64,000 nucleotides of DNA from Davidsoniella eucalypti (lineage: Eukaryota; Ascomycota; Sordariomycetes; Microascales; Ceratocystidaceae), in the NCBI GenBank assembly GCA_004009845.1, contig RMBW01000094.1, positions 57,008-121,007 of the forward strand, written 5' to 3'. Below the pieces are notes generated by a model that had not been told where the DNA came from, did not search any database, and saw nothing but the letters and a program-made list of their open reading frames with translations. Made by a program: the position numbers and the translations under genes. Below are positions 14,201 through 24,239 of the stretch, one piece after another (the stretch's first letter is position 1; each line of letters starts with the position of its first letter).

Positions 14201-15968
14201 AGCTACGAAGTCTAACCATCGAATAAGCGTTGACAGTTGCAACGATATTACGATATTGTCCCTCTCTCAGTCTTTTTATTTCTCTATCCCCCCTCTCTAT
14301 TACCTTCATATCACATGACGGTTTAGTCGGCCGTCATTCATAATGATGTGAGAATAGAGTAAAGCTTTCTTCCGTTTCTACTACCCCCTCCCTCCTCCTC
14401 TCTCTTCCCTTGCCATGCGTTGCGTTTGGTTGCTCAACTGCCGCCCAACCAACAAACCATTCAACCAATATGTGCCACTTCTTCAGTCATCCCATAAATC
14501 AATTGCGGTACCAACAGTATTTGCCCGTCAGTCAAGCAGCCACACATTTTTTATGCTACTACATTTACATCACTATCTCGTTGAGTTGCTTTTTTTTTTC
14601 TTGCTGTTTATCACTATACAAAAAAGCCTGGTCGAAAACGGGCCCGGCAGCAAATTTTATCGCTCTTGTTTTTTTTTCCTGCTATTTTCTACATCAGGCC
14701 TTCTGTCTCTTTGGGGGGCCGTCGCAATCTAGCCGACATCGATTCGAGCTTGGTCTGGTCTAGTCTGGTTGATTTGCCTAGCTGCTTTGACTCCCTACCA
14801 TTCCAGCCCACCCAGCTAGCCCCAGATGCTACAGGCTTAGAGACCCTTTTTCTCTTTATGCTCTATACCTATATCTCGCTCCAGAGGTATCGTAGCCGGT
14901 TCCCAACCAGCAATCGCGTCGTTGCAGGTTATACATGAGAAGTGCTTGTTTGTCTACCCGCATAGTCTATTTCGATAGCCTCTCTTTTCCCCTGATTTTT
15001 TTTGGCCTTGTTGTTTCTTTGCTTGCCTCAGTCGCGGATGTGGTAGTTGCTCCAGTAGAGCAAAAGCAATACAGAGTCTAGAACAAAACTACAGTTACCC
15101 CACAGGCTAGACTAGAACAACAAAAACAGCATGACAGAGAAGGAAACGGGCAAAAAAGTCACTTGCATCAAGAAAGACAGGAAACAACGCTTATCCGTTG
15201 TTGATGCTCTGGGTTTTATTTGTTGACCTACTCAGTCACTTCTACTTGCAGTTTTACTAGTGGTTTTACTCGCAGTTGAGATAGCCTCTTGTGTTTTATC
15301 ATTTTTTCCCACTCTTGCTATCCATCCACCTCGGCTTATTGTTCTTTTTTTTTTTAATTCTTTATCCCGTCTAGTGGATCTTCGGCCTAGAGAAGAAGAG
15401 AGAAGAAGTAAACCAGAAAGTCAGGCAAGGCAGCCCAAATCATCATCTCAGCCGTCTTTTCCTCTTCCCCTCCATCCATCCCAAGCCCCCCCAAAACGAA
15501 TATCTAGTCCTTCTTCTAAGAAAGCAAGGAAGACTGCCATCGTATTGCCTTTCTCTTAATTTTACAAGCACTCGGCCATCCATCATCTTCTTCGCTTTTG
15601 TCGCTACATTTTCTAACTTGATTGTCTTTTCCTCGTAATAGACTTCTTACGTTCTTTATTTACAGTATCCATCACTTATCAAAATCCTTTCTATCTCTTG
15701 AGAACGACCTAATCATTATTGATTAACCAAGACTCGATTTTTTAACGCTTTTGTTTTTCTTTTTTTCTATATCGACGGCGTAGTCTCATTTGCTGCTTTG
15801 TCCTTTTTGGCATTGCTTCTTTCCTTCTCTTCCCCTTGTTGACTCCGTCGCTTCGTTTCTATACACGGCGAATCTTCTTCGGCCTTTCTTTGCCATTTTC
15901 AAGCCATAGCATATAGCGGGCTTTTTTCTCCATCTCTCTTTATTCCCATCTCGATTCCATCATAAAGA
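11256..15968. other. Long intergenic region with probable extended PP1 leader
   Basis: About 11260-12500 is AT-rich and contains the NTO1 3' end. A (GT)n run lies at 12655-12670. From about 12720 to 13770 the plus strand is strikingly C/T-rich and ends in a good donor context (AAAAAG|GTAAGC at 13778), which looks like a 5' UTR exon. 14200-15960 is again CT-rich with possible acceptors (for example TTGCAG ending at 15251). No ORF here resembles a protein. Leader boundaries are inferred. Confidence 0.45.
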
Positions 15969-17136
15969 ATGGCCGATCAACACGACGTCGATCTCGATTC
16001 CATAATCGACCGCCTCCTTGAGGTTCGCGGTTGCCGCCCTGGCAAGCAAGTCCAGCTTCAGGAGGCTGAAATCCGTTATCTGTGCACCAAGGCTCGTGAG
16101 ATCTTTATTTCACAGCCTATTCTGCTAGAGCTTGAGGCCCCTATTAAGGTATGTTTACCATTATGTCACTCTTGATTTCTGACCTCCAATCCATCCACCC
16201 ACATACCTACCGTCCAAGAATTCCTTCTAACCAGCTTTTCTTGCTCATTATTCAGATTTGCGGTGATATCCACGGCCAGTACTATGATCTGCTGAGACTT
16301 TTCGAGTACGGCGGCTTCCCCCCGGAGGCCAACTACCTCTTCCTTGGTGACTATGTCGATCGTGGCAAGCAGTCTCTTGAAACCATCTGCCTCCTGCTTG
16401 CCTACAAGATAAAATACCCCGAAAACTTCTTCATCCTCCGTGGTAACCACGAATGCGCCTCCATCAACCGTATCTACGGTTTCTACGACGAGTGCAAGCG
16501 TCGGTACAATATCAAGCTATGGAAGACGTTTACCGACTGCTTCAACTGCCTGCCTATTGCTGCCATCATTGACGAGAAGATCTTTACTATGCACGGTGGT
16601 CTAAGTCCCGATCTGAACTCCATGGAGCAGATCCGCCGTGTTATGCGCCCGACTGACGTAAGATTTTATATCCTCTTCCCTCCTTGGAAATCCCGATTAT
16701 TATTGTGGAATATTTGTTATTCTAACTACCAACCTCCCCCGTCATCTAGATTCCCGACTGTGGCCTTCTTTGCGATCTGCTCTGGTCTGACCCCGATAAG
16801 GACATTACCGGCTGGAGCGAGAACGACCGTGGTGTATCTTTCACTTTCGGACCCGATGTCGTGTCTCGTTTCCTACAGAAGCATGACATGGATCTCATTT
16901 GCCGTGCTCACCAAGTTGTCGAGGACGGCTATGAGTTCTTTAGCAAGCGCCAGTTGGTCACCTTATTCTCGGCCCCCAACTACTGCGGTGAATTCGACAA
17001 TGCCGGTGCCATGATGAGCGTCGACGAGAGCCTTCTATGCTCTTTCCAGATCCTCAAGCCTGCTGAGAAGAAGAACAAGTACGTCCGAGGAGCCCTTGGC
17101 GGAGGCAGCGCCTCTTCCACCCCGCGCAAGAAGTAA
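15969..17136 (+). CDS. GLC7: Serine/threonine protein phosphatase PP1 catalytic subunit
   Basis: Exons 15969-16148, 16256-16657 and 16750-17136 encode 322 aa, the normal PP1 length. The introns (107 and 92 nt) are GT-AG and restore frame exactly. All metal-binding and catalytic motifs are in place at canonical PP1 numbering: GDIHGQ with D64 and H66, GDYVDRG with D92, RGNHE with N124/H125, then HGGLSP, RAHQVVEDGYEFF and SAPNYCGEFDN. PP1 is the ubiquitous phosphatase (Glc7 in yeast, bimG in Aspergillus) that acts with regulatory subunits in mitotic exit, glycogen metabolism and chromatin control. The tail after NKYVRG is short and Gly/Ser-rich, ending STPRKK, and lacks the TPPR motif typical of this family. 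Identification is essentially certain. Confidence 0.98.
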
Positions 17137-18383
17137 AAGTAGACAAACCCGGTTAGTTGTTCGTAGAGCCCCGACGAATCGCCTGCGTTCTTTACTTATA
17201 CGACAGAACCCTTCACTCTCAACACCAAACATCACCTTCCCCCTCTCTATTCCCTTTTTCTTGTCATTTTTGAATCTTCATGGACCTTCCTTTTTATTTT
17301 ATTTTATTCTCTGATTCGCCTTTTGTTTCGTCCATGCTATGAACTCTTTCGCCTGCCGAATTCATGATCACCCCTTCTTTTTTAAATTTTTAAATTTTTT
17401 TTTTTACAAAGAAAACTGTTTTACGAACAACTCGCTCTATTTCTAGGTTCCGCCGGTAAAGCCTCTATCTGTCTCTACAGTAATTCATGGTCTATTTATA
17501 CTGCCTTCCTCATATCTCCATACTACTACTACTATTATCAACGCCATCAACAATGACTCTTCTTTCACTAAACAATTGTCACTACCATTGCCATTGCCGC
17601 CAAGTCAATCGACATGAATCTCATAACTACTACCACCACTATTAAAATGCAAGCACGCGTCGGTTTTTTGGTCATATTACTCAGCTATATAGTCAGCTTT
17701 GAAATTGACTAGCTTCTTTTTTTTCTCTCCTCAAATCATCACATGCTTTGTCCGATTGAACAACGTACGAATGATGTTTACGTCCATAGGGGGGCGCTTT
17801 AGGCGTAGATTGGATGGTGCGGGTTTTGTTTATCTTATATTCCTCCGTTCTCTCTTTTTGCAACTTCACGGCCTATATTGTGATTCTCTCATATGTTTAT
17901 TGGGGGTTGCGTTCAATTTCTTTTCTTATTTTATTCGCTCAGGAGTGAGTATGTGTCTTGTCGATATCATAAGAGCCAACCCTTGCATTATCGTGCTCTC
18001 TATCTCTCACCATAACCTACCTTATTTCCTTTATTATCTTCTCTTTTTTCGGGTTTTTTTATTTTACAATATAGAATGATGCAATCAACGTCACGTCAAT
18101 CGGAAACGGGAAAAAATATCAAATTAAGAAAACTTGTCTCTTAAAAATCAAAGGCTCCGAGCTATAAGAAAACAACACGCCTTACGTCTATGTATTGTTT
18201 TTTTATATATATTGTAATGCAACAATATTAAAGATGTTATTTCATTAATTATCCTTGATTCGCTTCTTTTTCGATTCTGACTATCTCATTAATATTATAG
18301 TTGCTTCCCATCTCCCTACCTTTTAGATATTGGTATCAACAAAAACGATAGATGTCAACACCAACTAGAAATAAAAGGCAGTT
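17137..18383. other. PP1 3' flank, AT-rich spacer
   Basis: T-rich sequence directly after the PP1 stop is probably 3' UTR. CATCAC/TACTAC-type simple stretches occur at 17520-17660. The remainder is AT-rich without coding signal and leads into the repeat island. Confidence 0.5.
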
Positions 18384-18665
18384 TTAGGCTTAGAAGACAT
18401 TATATCTGGCATATATGTCCGGTTGGGCACTTCTGAGATTGTGGAGTCAAAGATCTAAGGACAAGCTCCTTAAAACCATAAGAGCAAAAAGTCGTGTTGT
18501 CATAATGGTACACCGCAATCTCAAGTTCATGAAGAGAATAAGTCAGGATTCCTCGGTACAACCGGAACTGGTGAAAGAAGCAGTATAGTTAGTCAGAGGA
18601 TGATGTGAGAACTACTTCACAATACTAATGAGATGTCTTTTCTCCTTTGACCAGAATATCAAATA
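18384..18665. repeat. Diverged copy of 5S-upstream repeat (orphan)
   Basis: This copy aligns by eye with 19061-19363: both begin with TTAGAAGACATTATAT, share GTTGTCAT.ATGGTAC and CGCAA.CTCAAGTTCAT in the middle, and end with ACTACTTCACAATA. The first part equals the upstream promoter flank of the 5S gene at 18935-19053, but no 5S sequence follows at the expected place (about 18255-18374). Confidence 0.7.
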
Positions 18666-18934
18666 AGAGCCACACTGAATACTGAAGAAACTCACTCGTA
18701 CGTCTACGGGATTCTCCGCCGGTGACCTTCCGGACTAGCTTTTTACTACGCCCAAAAATGCTAGGCAACTAACCCTGATATACGCGGGCTATGTTACGCT
18801 ATCTTATGTTCTCACTTCAGATGCACTAACTGTTTAATTTCACGGCGATATATTAGCCGTCGGCTGTTGTCATCTTTACGGGGATAGTTAAGCCAAGTTG
18901 AAGATATACACAAAAATAAACACTAAAAGCAAAA

Positions 18935-19053
18935 ACATACAACACCTGGTATTCCCACGTGGTCACCCACCGTAGTACTGATCAGGCGCTTGATAGGTTA
19001 ACTAGGGGAGAGCGGACGGGATCCCGTGCTTTCTATCAGCTATGGTCGTATGT
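18935..19053 (-). rRNA. 5S ribosomal RNA gene, copy 1
   Basis: On the minus strand the 119-nt unit begins ACATACGACCATAG and ends GGTGTTGTATGT; the termini pair as helix I. It contains GGGATCCCGTCCGCTCT and the internal-promoter-like block GGTGGGTGACCACGTGGGAA, both hallmarks of 5S rRNA. A T-run lies just beyond the 3' end on the minus strand, as expected for a Pol III terminator. A TATA-like element sits at -23 to -30. Dispersed single 5S genes are normal in filamentous ascomycetes. Some arm bases differ from the Neurospora-type sequence I recall, so this may be a minor variant or a drifting copy. Confidence 0.88.
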
Positions 19054-19075
19054 GGTAAATTTGGGTTTAGAAGAC

Positions 19076-19083
19076 ATTATATA
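19076..19083 (-). promoter_or_regulatory. TATA-like element of 5S copy 1
   Basis: TATATAAT on the minus strand lies 23-30 nt before the inferred 5S start. A TATA box near -29 is known for Neurospora 5S genes. The same element at the same spacing precedes copy 2. Confidence 0.6.
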
Positions 19084-19230
19084 TCATACCGGTATTTTGG
19101 CGGAGATTCATTTCACTGCGAGACTCTGGAGTCAGGGATTCGAGAACAGGCTTCTGAAAACCACTGAAAGTAACAAGTCAGGTTGTCATCATGGTACGTC
19201 GCAACCTCAAGTTCATAAAGATAACAACAG

Positions 19231-19257
19231 GCCGGAGCATCCCCGGGATGCTCCGGC
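19231..19257. repeat. 27-nt near-perfect GC palindrome
   Basis: Two 13-nt arms, GCCGGAGCATCCC and its reverse complement, flank a single C. The first 14 nt (GCCGGAGCATCCCC) recur unpaired at 21989-22002. Confidence 0.8.
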
Positions 19258-19317
19258 ACAGCGAGAACTTGGTGAGGGAGGTGGTATAGTTGGTCAGAGG
19301 GTAATATGATAACTACT

Positions 19318-19596
19318 TCACAATAGTACCGATAAGTTACTTCCCCTTTCACTAGAACGTAGTATGAGAGCTATACCGGAGATAGAAAAAAAAAAGCCAG
19401 GCCAAGACTGTCTAGGCATAAATTGTAAAGTCCCATTATCAGATTGCCTACAGGCTTTCCACAACCCTCTTCCATACCTCGCGCGATGTTGGCCGGTCTC
19501 CAAATGGCGACCCTCAACCTTGGCGTTATACTGTCTGCACTTGTTGTCCCACCATGGCTTGAGGTCTATGTTGGTGGGCGTTTTCGGTGTTGACAC
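19318..19596 (-). mobile_element. Possible retroelement protein fragment
   Basis: The minus-strand frame is open and contains KPWWDNKCRQYNAKV followed by basic, aromatic-rich sequence. This resembles the W-W-x-x-x-C linker often found between the endonuclease and reverse transcriptase of LINE polyproteins. It lies in the same island and orientation as the reverse-transcriptase fragment at 22.3-22.9 kb. Similarity is slight and from memory, so this is a weak call. Confidence 0.3.
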
Positions 19597-20041
19597 ATCC
19601 AGTACCTCGCCCCCTCGTTTGTTTTCTTCTTACCTTGCATTTTTCAGTGTTTGATCTTTTTCTTAGGAGTTCATGTTTCCTTCTGAGTTGTTCTGAAATT
19701 CTATAGTTCTAAAATATAGATTAAAACCCGAGTAACTACATAACTAGTTATGCATCATCATATCTGCGTATGTTATGTACATACATCTCTTGCCCTAACA
19801 GTGACGCGTCTCTAGAAACACCCAGAGCAGCTCATAGAGTGTTGTAGGTGCTACAGCAAGGAATGGTGCTTCGATATCTACATCGGAGACCGTCTTAGCT
19901 CCTTCCAGCTGTAAACCAAGGACTATTTTCAGTGCTTAACCTTTTTTCCTTGGGGCTTCAACATTCCTTTTCCTTTCCTTAGTTGTGATGAAAGTTTTAC
20001 CTTGGGTTCTTCCTGGTTGCGTCCAACCGCGGGCGTAGCCA

Positions 20042-21262
20042 TCTTGCCTATAGAAATCTAAAAATGAGAAAAGCATTGCCATTGGAGTTCTAAATATCTG
20101 CGCCCTTCTCAACCAAGATCTGAGCAATATTAGAATGGCCTTTGGAGCAAGCTAAAATAAGAACAGAGTTACCATTAGAAGTCCGAAGATTCAAATCTGG
20201 ACCCTTCTCAACTAAGAGCTCAGTAATCCCAAAATAGCCTTCACCGCAAGCCGAAGTAAGAGCAGTTTTGCCATAAGAAGCCTCAAGATTTATATCCGCG
20301 CCCTTCTCAATCAAGAGCTCAACAATATCGAAACAACCTTCTTGGCAAGCCAAAGTAAGAGCGATGAAAAGGCTACTTTATTCTTCATTTTCTTTCAAGG
20401 AAACTTGGCATAATGGAGGTGGAGAATCAGAAGAAGGTGAGGCTTGTATAGAATCTCCAATCATTTGTTTGTCGATGATCAACTTGCTCACAACTGTCTT
20501 CCCAGAGCCTGGGTCAGTAGAGATTAAAAAAAAAATTGGCTTGGGGCTCTGGTGACATCCTAGGCGGTCTGATAGTTTGTGCAGTTGTTCCATGTCGACG
20601 TTTTGGCTTTATAGAACATCATTCTGATTGCTGATTCCATCCATGTTCGTAGTGATACTGGTATCTAGTGATTCTATGGAAACACATTTGTTAGAATGTT
20701 GTATCTAGTGAAAATAACTTTGATGGAAGATGGCTTCAATATAACATACTGGAAGCTAGTACCATTGTATCAATATTGATCTTGGGCACATAGCTCAGGA
20801 GCTCTTTGCCATAAGCAGCAGCAGAAAGTGCGGCATAGCCATGCCACTTGTCTTGTATATGGCTATCTGCATACCAACAGCCTCCATTTCAACACATACA
20901 GTCCCCAATCTCCTGTTGAGGATTGACCAACTACAACATCACCAAGGCAAATATCATGTTTTGTAGAGGGAATTCCAGCTCCAACTCCCACCAAAAGTGC
21001 AAAGCGGAGAGATGTTGGAAAATCTTGTGTCATTCCTTGAGCAACTGCAGCTGCCTGTGTTTGGCCAACTAATGGTAAACAAGTCAAGACAACATTGTAC
21101 TTTCCCATACGACCGTAAGTATAGATGTTTGAACTTATAGAGGGCTGGTCTTCAGGTTCTTCAAACTGTCCATCAAGAATAAGCTTAGCGGCAGATAGTT
21201 CTGTAGGTAAGGCACAAACCCAACCAATCTGGTACGTGTCTTTTCCTACACTATAGAGACTT
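20042..21262 (-). pseudogene. Decayed NLR: nucleoside phosphorylase, P-loop, ankyrin
   Basis: Read on the minus strand from about 21262: YQIGWVCALPTELSAAKL and then GKYNVVLTCLP, GVGAGIPS and DICLGDVVVG, the start of a PNP_UDP domain as in fungal STAND/NLR proteins. After STGDWG it jumps to CVEMEAVG and then, in another frame, YADSHIQDKWHGYAA...KELL, so the domain has lost internal sequence at least twice. Next comes a P-loop (STDPGSGKTVVSKLIIDK, about 20500-20540). Some 30 residues later, across an in-frame TAA (20378-20380), it runs straight into three ankyrin repeats (about 20085-20353). The rest of the NACHT domain is absent, and further stops follow the ankyrins. Such proteins act in self/non-self recognition and cell death; this copy cannot encode a working one. 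Confidence 0.85.
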
Positions 21263-22188
21263 CCATGGTGGAAGTTACCGCCTAACCCTAGAAATCGTTG
21301 AGTTTATCCAAAATGCGTGAGAGTATGGAGAAAAAACGGCGTTAGATAGAATAGATGGGAAAAGAAAGATGCAAGTAGACCTTTAAGTGTTTAAATGAAG
21401 AGAATAAAAGATATGAAGTGAGTTTCTGGTGTATGTTGTTGCCCAAGATTTAAATAGCCAGACTATTCAGCTTGATTTTGTTGTCGGCGCAATTGCAGGA
21501 TTGTTTGTATGGGCTAACAAGTGTCATTTTTGGTTCACAATAGTTATGTCAAGTTACTCCGCACTTTTGACTTTGTGCATATATACATATATGCGATTAA
21601 AGTATATTCAACCTAGATGAATACCTAGCAAGTATGTACATATGTACATATATATGCAGCAATAGAGTGCTCCAACTTCAATAGAGTCCTTTAGTAGCTT
21701 GCCATCTATATACATGTAGATAGATCACATGATCTAGAAAATAAAGTTCTCAAAGCGATAGACTATTTGGTCCGAATTACATATCAATCTGATGCTTCGA
21801 ATTGTGACTCTTGTTTCCAAGAATGTGAGTTGCTAGCCCGCGTCTCGCGGCAGAGCCTAAGGTAAAACTTTAACAAAACATAGAAAAGGCATATGGAACC
21901 CATAAGTGTTCTTTTTCTATACTCGTCAGTTCTTGCAAACCCTCACTAGATCGCAAGCACCGTTACAGCGCATTGTACACTCTCAACAGCCGGAGCATCC
22001 CCTTCGTTATCTTGATGCGGACACAGGTCCGGATGGGCTTGATGTGTCTCTAGTGTCTCGATATCCTTCCGCATATAAGCGATGCTCCATCCGGTCCCCC
22101 CATCCCTTCCCTAGGGTTACGCAGATACTTGTGATTGACGGAGGTTATGCACGTTCAATATAATTAAGTCAATATCAAATATCGAGTG
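21263..22188. other. AT-rich spacer in repeat island
   Basis: Two overlapping TATGTACATA palindromes lie at 21633-21650. The 14-mer shared with the 19.2-kb palindrome lies at 21989-22002. No coding sequence is supportable; 21900-22160 may be the 3' part of the neighbouring minus-strand retroelement. Confidence 0.4.
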
Positions 22189-22280
22189 TGTCTAAGCGGA
22201 GGACGTTGGATTTCTGTCTGGTAACTAATCCGGCGTTGTATATATGACAAGTGACTCAGGTAGGCGATAAATATAGTCAA
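22189..22280. repeat. Island repeat B, copy 1
   Basis: It contains GCGGAGGAC, then CCGGCGTTGTAT, GACTCAGGTAGGCGATAAA and TATAGTCAAGCCAAAT. Similar blocks occur in the same orientation near 23500-23565 and 24131-24228. Confidence 0.55.
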
Positions 22281-22287
22281 GCCAAAT

Positions 22288-22890
22288 CTAAGCCAATACC
22301 ATTTTCAAGTATAGGAAGCGTCGTCGGGCGGCAGTCGGGCCAAGCATGTCTATACCGATTGACTCACGGCAGTCCTGGATACGGAAGACCTTAGACTTAA
22401 ACTGATTGAGGAAAACTCCGATTTCCATATTTGCAAGCAAAGCGGCCGCTGTATCCGGCACATCCGCGCGTCGCCCCAACTACGACAATGTCGTCGAGGT
22501 AGGCCATGACTTCCTCCCCTGGTTCCAGTGTCTCCTTCAACTTCTCTATAAACTTTCTCATCCCCCAGACTGAAGAACAGCGGGCCGAACACATCTCCCT
22601 GTCGGGCTCTTTCCGAGGACACAGGCCGTAGTAGGCGGTGGGTGGATCTAGCACGGATAGATCTTCGCTGGCATTTTTGGTGATGACCCTATTTAATTGT
22701 TTGATGACACTCAGGACACGGCTTTCCAGTCATAAGATCTGGAATCAGAAATCTTTCGCTGGTCATGCCCTTAAGGAGAGAATCAGCAACGACTTCGCGT
22801 CTGTTTGTTGGCTGTATTCCTAACCATTGGCGACCCAAGAATGGTTTGTGGTCCGCGATGTAGTCTCTTATTCCTTGAACGCCAGGAGTG
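22288..22890 (-). mobile_element. Broken non-LTR (LINE-like) reverse transcriptase
   Basis: The minus strand encodes, across at least two frame changes, RQGDVFGPLFFSLG (RT motif 4), MRKFIEKLKETLEPGEEV, the catalytic YxDD box in AYLDDIVVVG, and then LNQFKSKVF with IGIDMLGPTAARRRFLYLK. The last block fits the LNxxKS...LGxxxGxxxxRxxFL pattern of CRE-like non-LTR elements as I remember it. Upstream, around 22690-22890, coding-like sequence continues with stops. Endonuclease and full N-terminus are not recognisable. The YLDD is intact but frameshifts make the copy dead. Confidence 0.75.
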
Positions 22891-23467
22891 ACTCAAATGA
22901 TCGTTCAAGCGAGTCTGCGAGTGTTGACGTTGTCTTTCGCTTCTGTCCTGTAGGGAGAGTGGATGATGGCTCCTCGTGTGCTCCACGATGCCGTTTGGTG
23001 CGTTTTAGCTGTTATAGACCGGACTCAACTACACCTCTGATCCAACGCATTGCGTTCAGGAGGAGGCTCTCGAGTATAGACCAGATGTCCGCTCTCAAGG
23101 CGGTTGTCCATTCTTTTTGTCTTTTTTGACGTTTGTCATTCTCGAGGCACAGAGTTGTGAGGCCTTAAGCCCGACTATTCTCCTCTCTTCTCTCGACACT
23201 CTTTTCGGTCGTCGACCTTGTCCCATTTCCTGATCTTAGGGAGCCAAATTCGCACCCTTTTAGAGGTTCCGGGTGTCTCGTCACTTGTCACTTAGTTATG
23301 ACAAAACTTTATTTGTTCTGGACACTCGAGCGCCAGCCTCCTTGGAGGGTGAAGAACCTAGGGTTTGTTTTTGTGGGCCTTGATTTTCAGGGAATAGTTT
23401 TTGTGAAGGCAACTGTTTACTGTTTTTCTTTTTTGTGTTGCTTTCTGGTAGCTCTTAGTGAAGTGAG

Positions 23468-23570
23468 GGCCGCTAGCCCCTTAAATGCCTATCCGATTAT
23501 CAATCTGGCGTCGCACAATCCTAGCGATTCAGGCAGATGATAATCATAGTCAAGTCAAATTGACCGGGCC
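23468..23570. repeat. Island repeat B, copy 2
   Basis: CTGGCGTCGCACAATCCTAG, GATTCAGGCAGATGATAA and CATAGTCAAGTCAAAT match copies 1 and 3 with substitutions. Flanking 22900-23460 and 23570-23970 show no supportable gene. Confidence 0.55.
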
Positions 23571-23979
23571 CGGTGCCGAGAGTCGGTAGCCTTTCAAACC
23601 AGTTAGTATCAACTATTGCTGCGACCAAAAACACTAGATAGCCTGGAACCCCTCAAGCTTACTCTTAAGCTGTTCTGGACAAAGAGTTCCCTTATCCCCG
23701 AAGCCGCAGGTAGCAACTCAAAACACAATATCTTGGAACTGTTTGAGAATCATCAGGTGACACAAGATGCAGCTCTTCAGTATCAATCACCTTCATGTAG
23801 GGGCCGATAGTAAGAAGTAAGCTCGTGAAGTTTATCTTGTCTGTAGCTGTTCTTGTAGTCTCCGTTCCGGTCCAAGTGCTTGCGGCGTGAGGTGCCTTGC
23901 TCAGAAGCCGTTGGCTGATGTCATCTTCCGGGGATAGTCAACTAAAGTCCAGACATTCACAAAAATAAACACCAAAAAG

Positions 23980-24098
23980 ACATACAACACCTGGTATTCC
24001 CACGTGGTCACCCACCGTAGTACTGATCGGGCGCTTGATAGTTTAACTAGGGGAGAGCGGACGGGATCCCGTGCTTTCTATCAGCTATGGTCGTATGT
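23980..24098 (-). rRNA. 5S ribosomal RNA gene, copy 2
   Basis: This 119-nt unit differs from copy 1 at two positions (in GATCGGGCGCTTGATAGTTT on the plus strand). Its ends, GGGATCCCGTCCGCTC block and GGTGGGTGACCACGTGGGAA block are identical. The minus-strand 3' flank has CTTTTTGG then TTTATTTTTG, a plausible Pol III terminator, and the downstream flank also matches copy 1 for about 25 nt. Conserved upstream sequence including the TATA element is present, so the gene could be active. Confidence 0.88.
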
Positions 24099-24120
24099 GA
24101 CAATTTTGGGTTTAGAAGGT

Positions 24121-24127
24121 ATTATAT
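24121..24127 (-). promoter_or_regulatory. TATA-like element of 5S copy 2
   Basis: ATATAAT on the minus strand, 23-29 nt before the inferred 5S start, is embedded in a CTTCTAAACCCAAA context shared with copy 1. Confidence 0.55.
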
Positions 24128-24130
24128 GTC

Positions 24131-24228
24131 ATTCGCGGAGGACCTTCACTAAGAGACCCGGCGTCGTATGATCTTAGTGACTTAGGTAGATGTTAAATAT
24201 AATCAAATCAAATTAAATCAAGTCCGGC
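24131..24228. repeat. Island repeat B, copy 3
   Basis: It starts with GCGGAGGACCTTCAC and continues with CCCGGCGTCGTATGATCTTA, GACTTAGGTAGATG and TATAATCAAATCAAAT. It lies directly upstream of 5S copy 2. Confidence 0.55.
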
Positions 24229-24239
24229 TGAACCAATGT

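Larger units (their letters stand above)
19061..19363. repeat. 5S-upstream repeat, intact copy
   Basis: This is the upstream flank of 5S copy 1. It matches 18384-18665 over most of its length, with many substitutions, and its first 60 nt also resemble the flank of 5S copy 2 (24106-24160). It contains the near-perfect palindrome at 19231-19257, which the 18.4-kb copy lacks. Confidence 0.65.
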
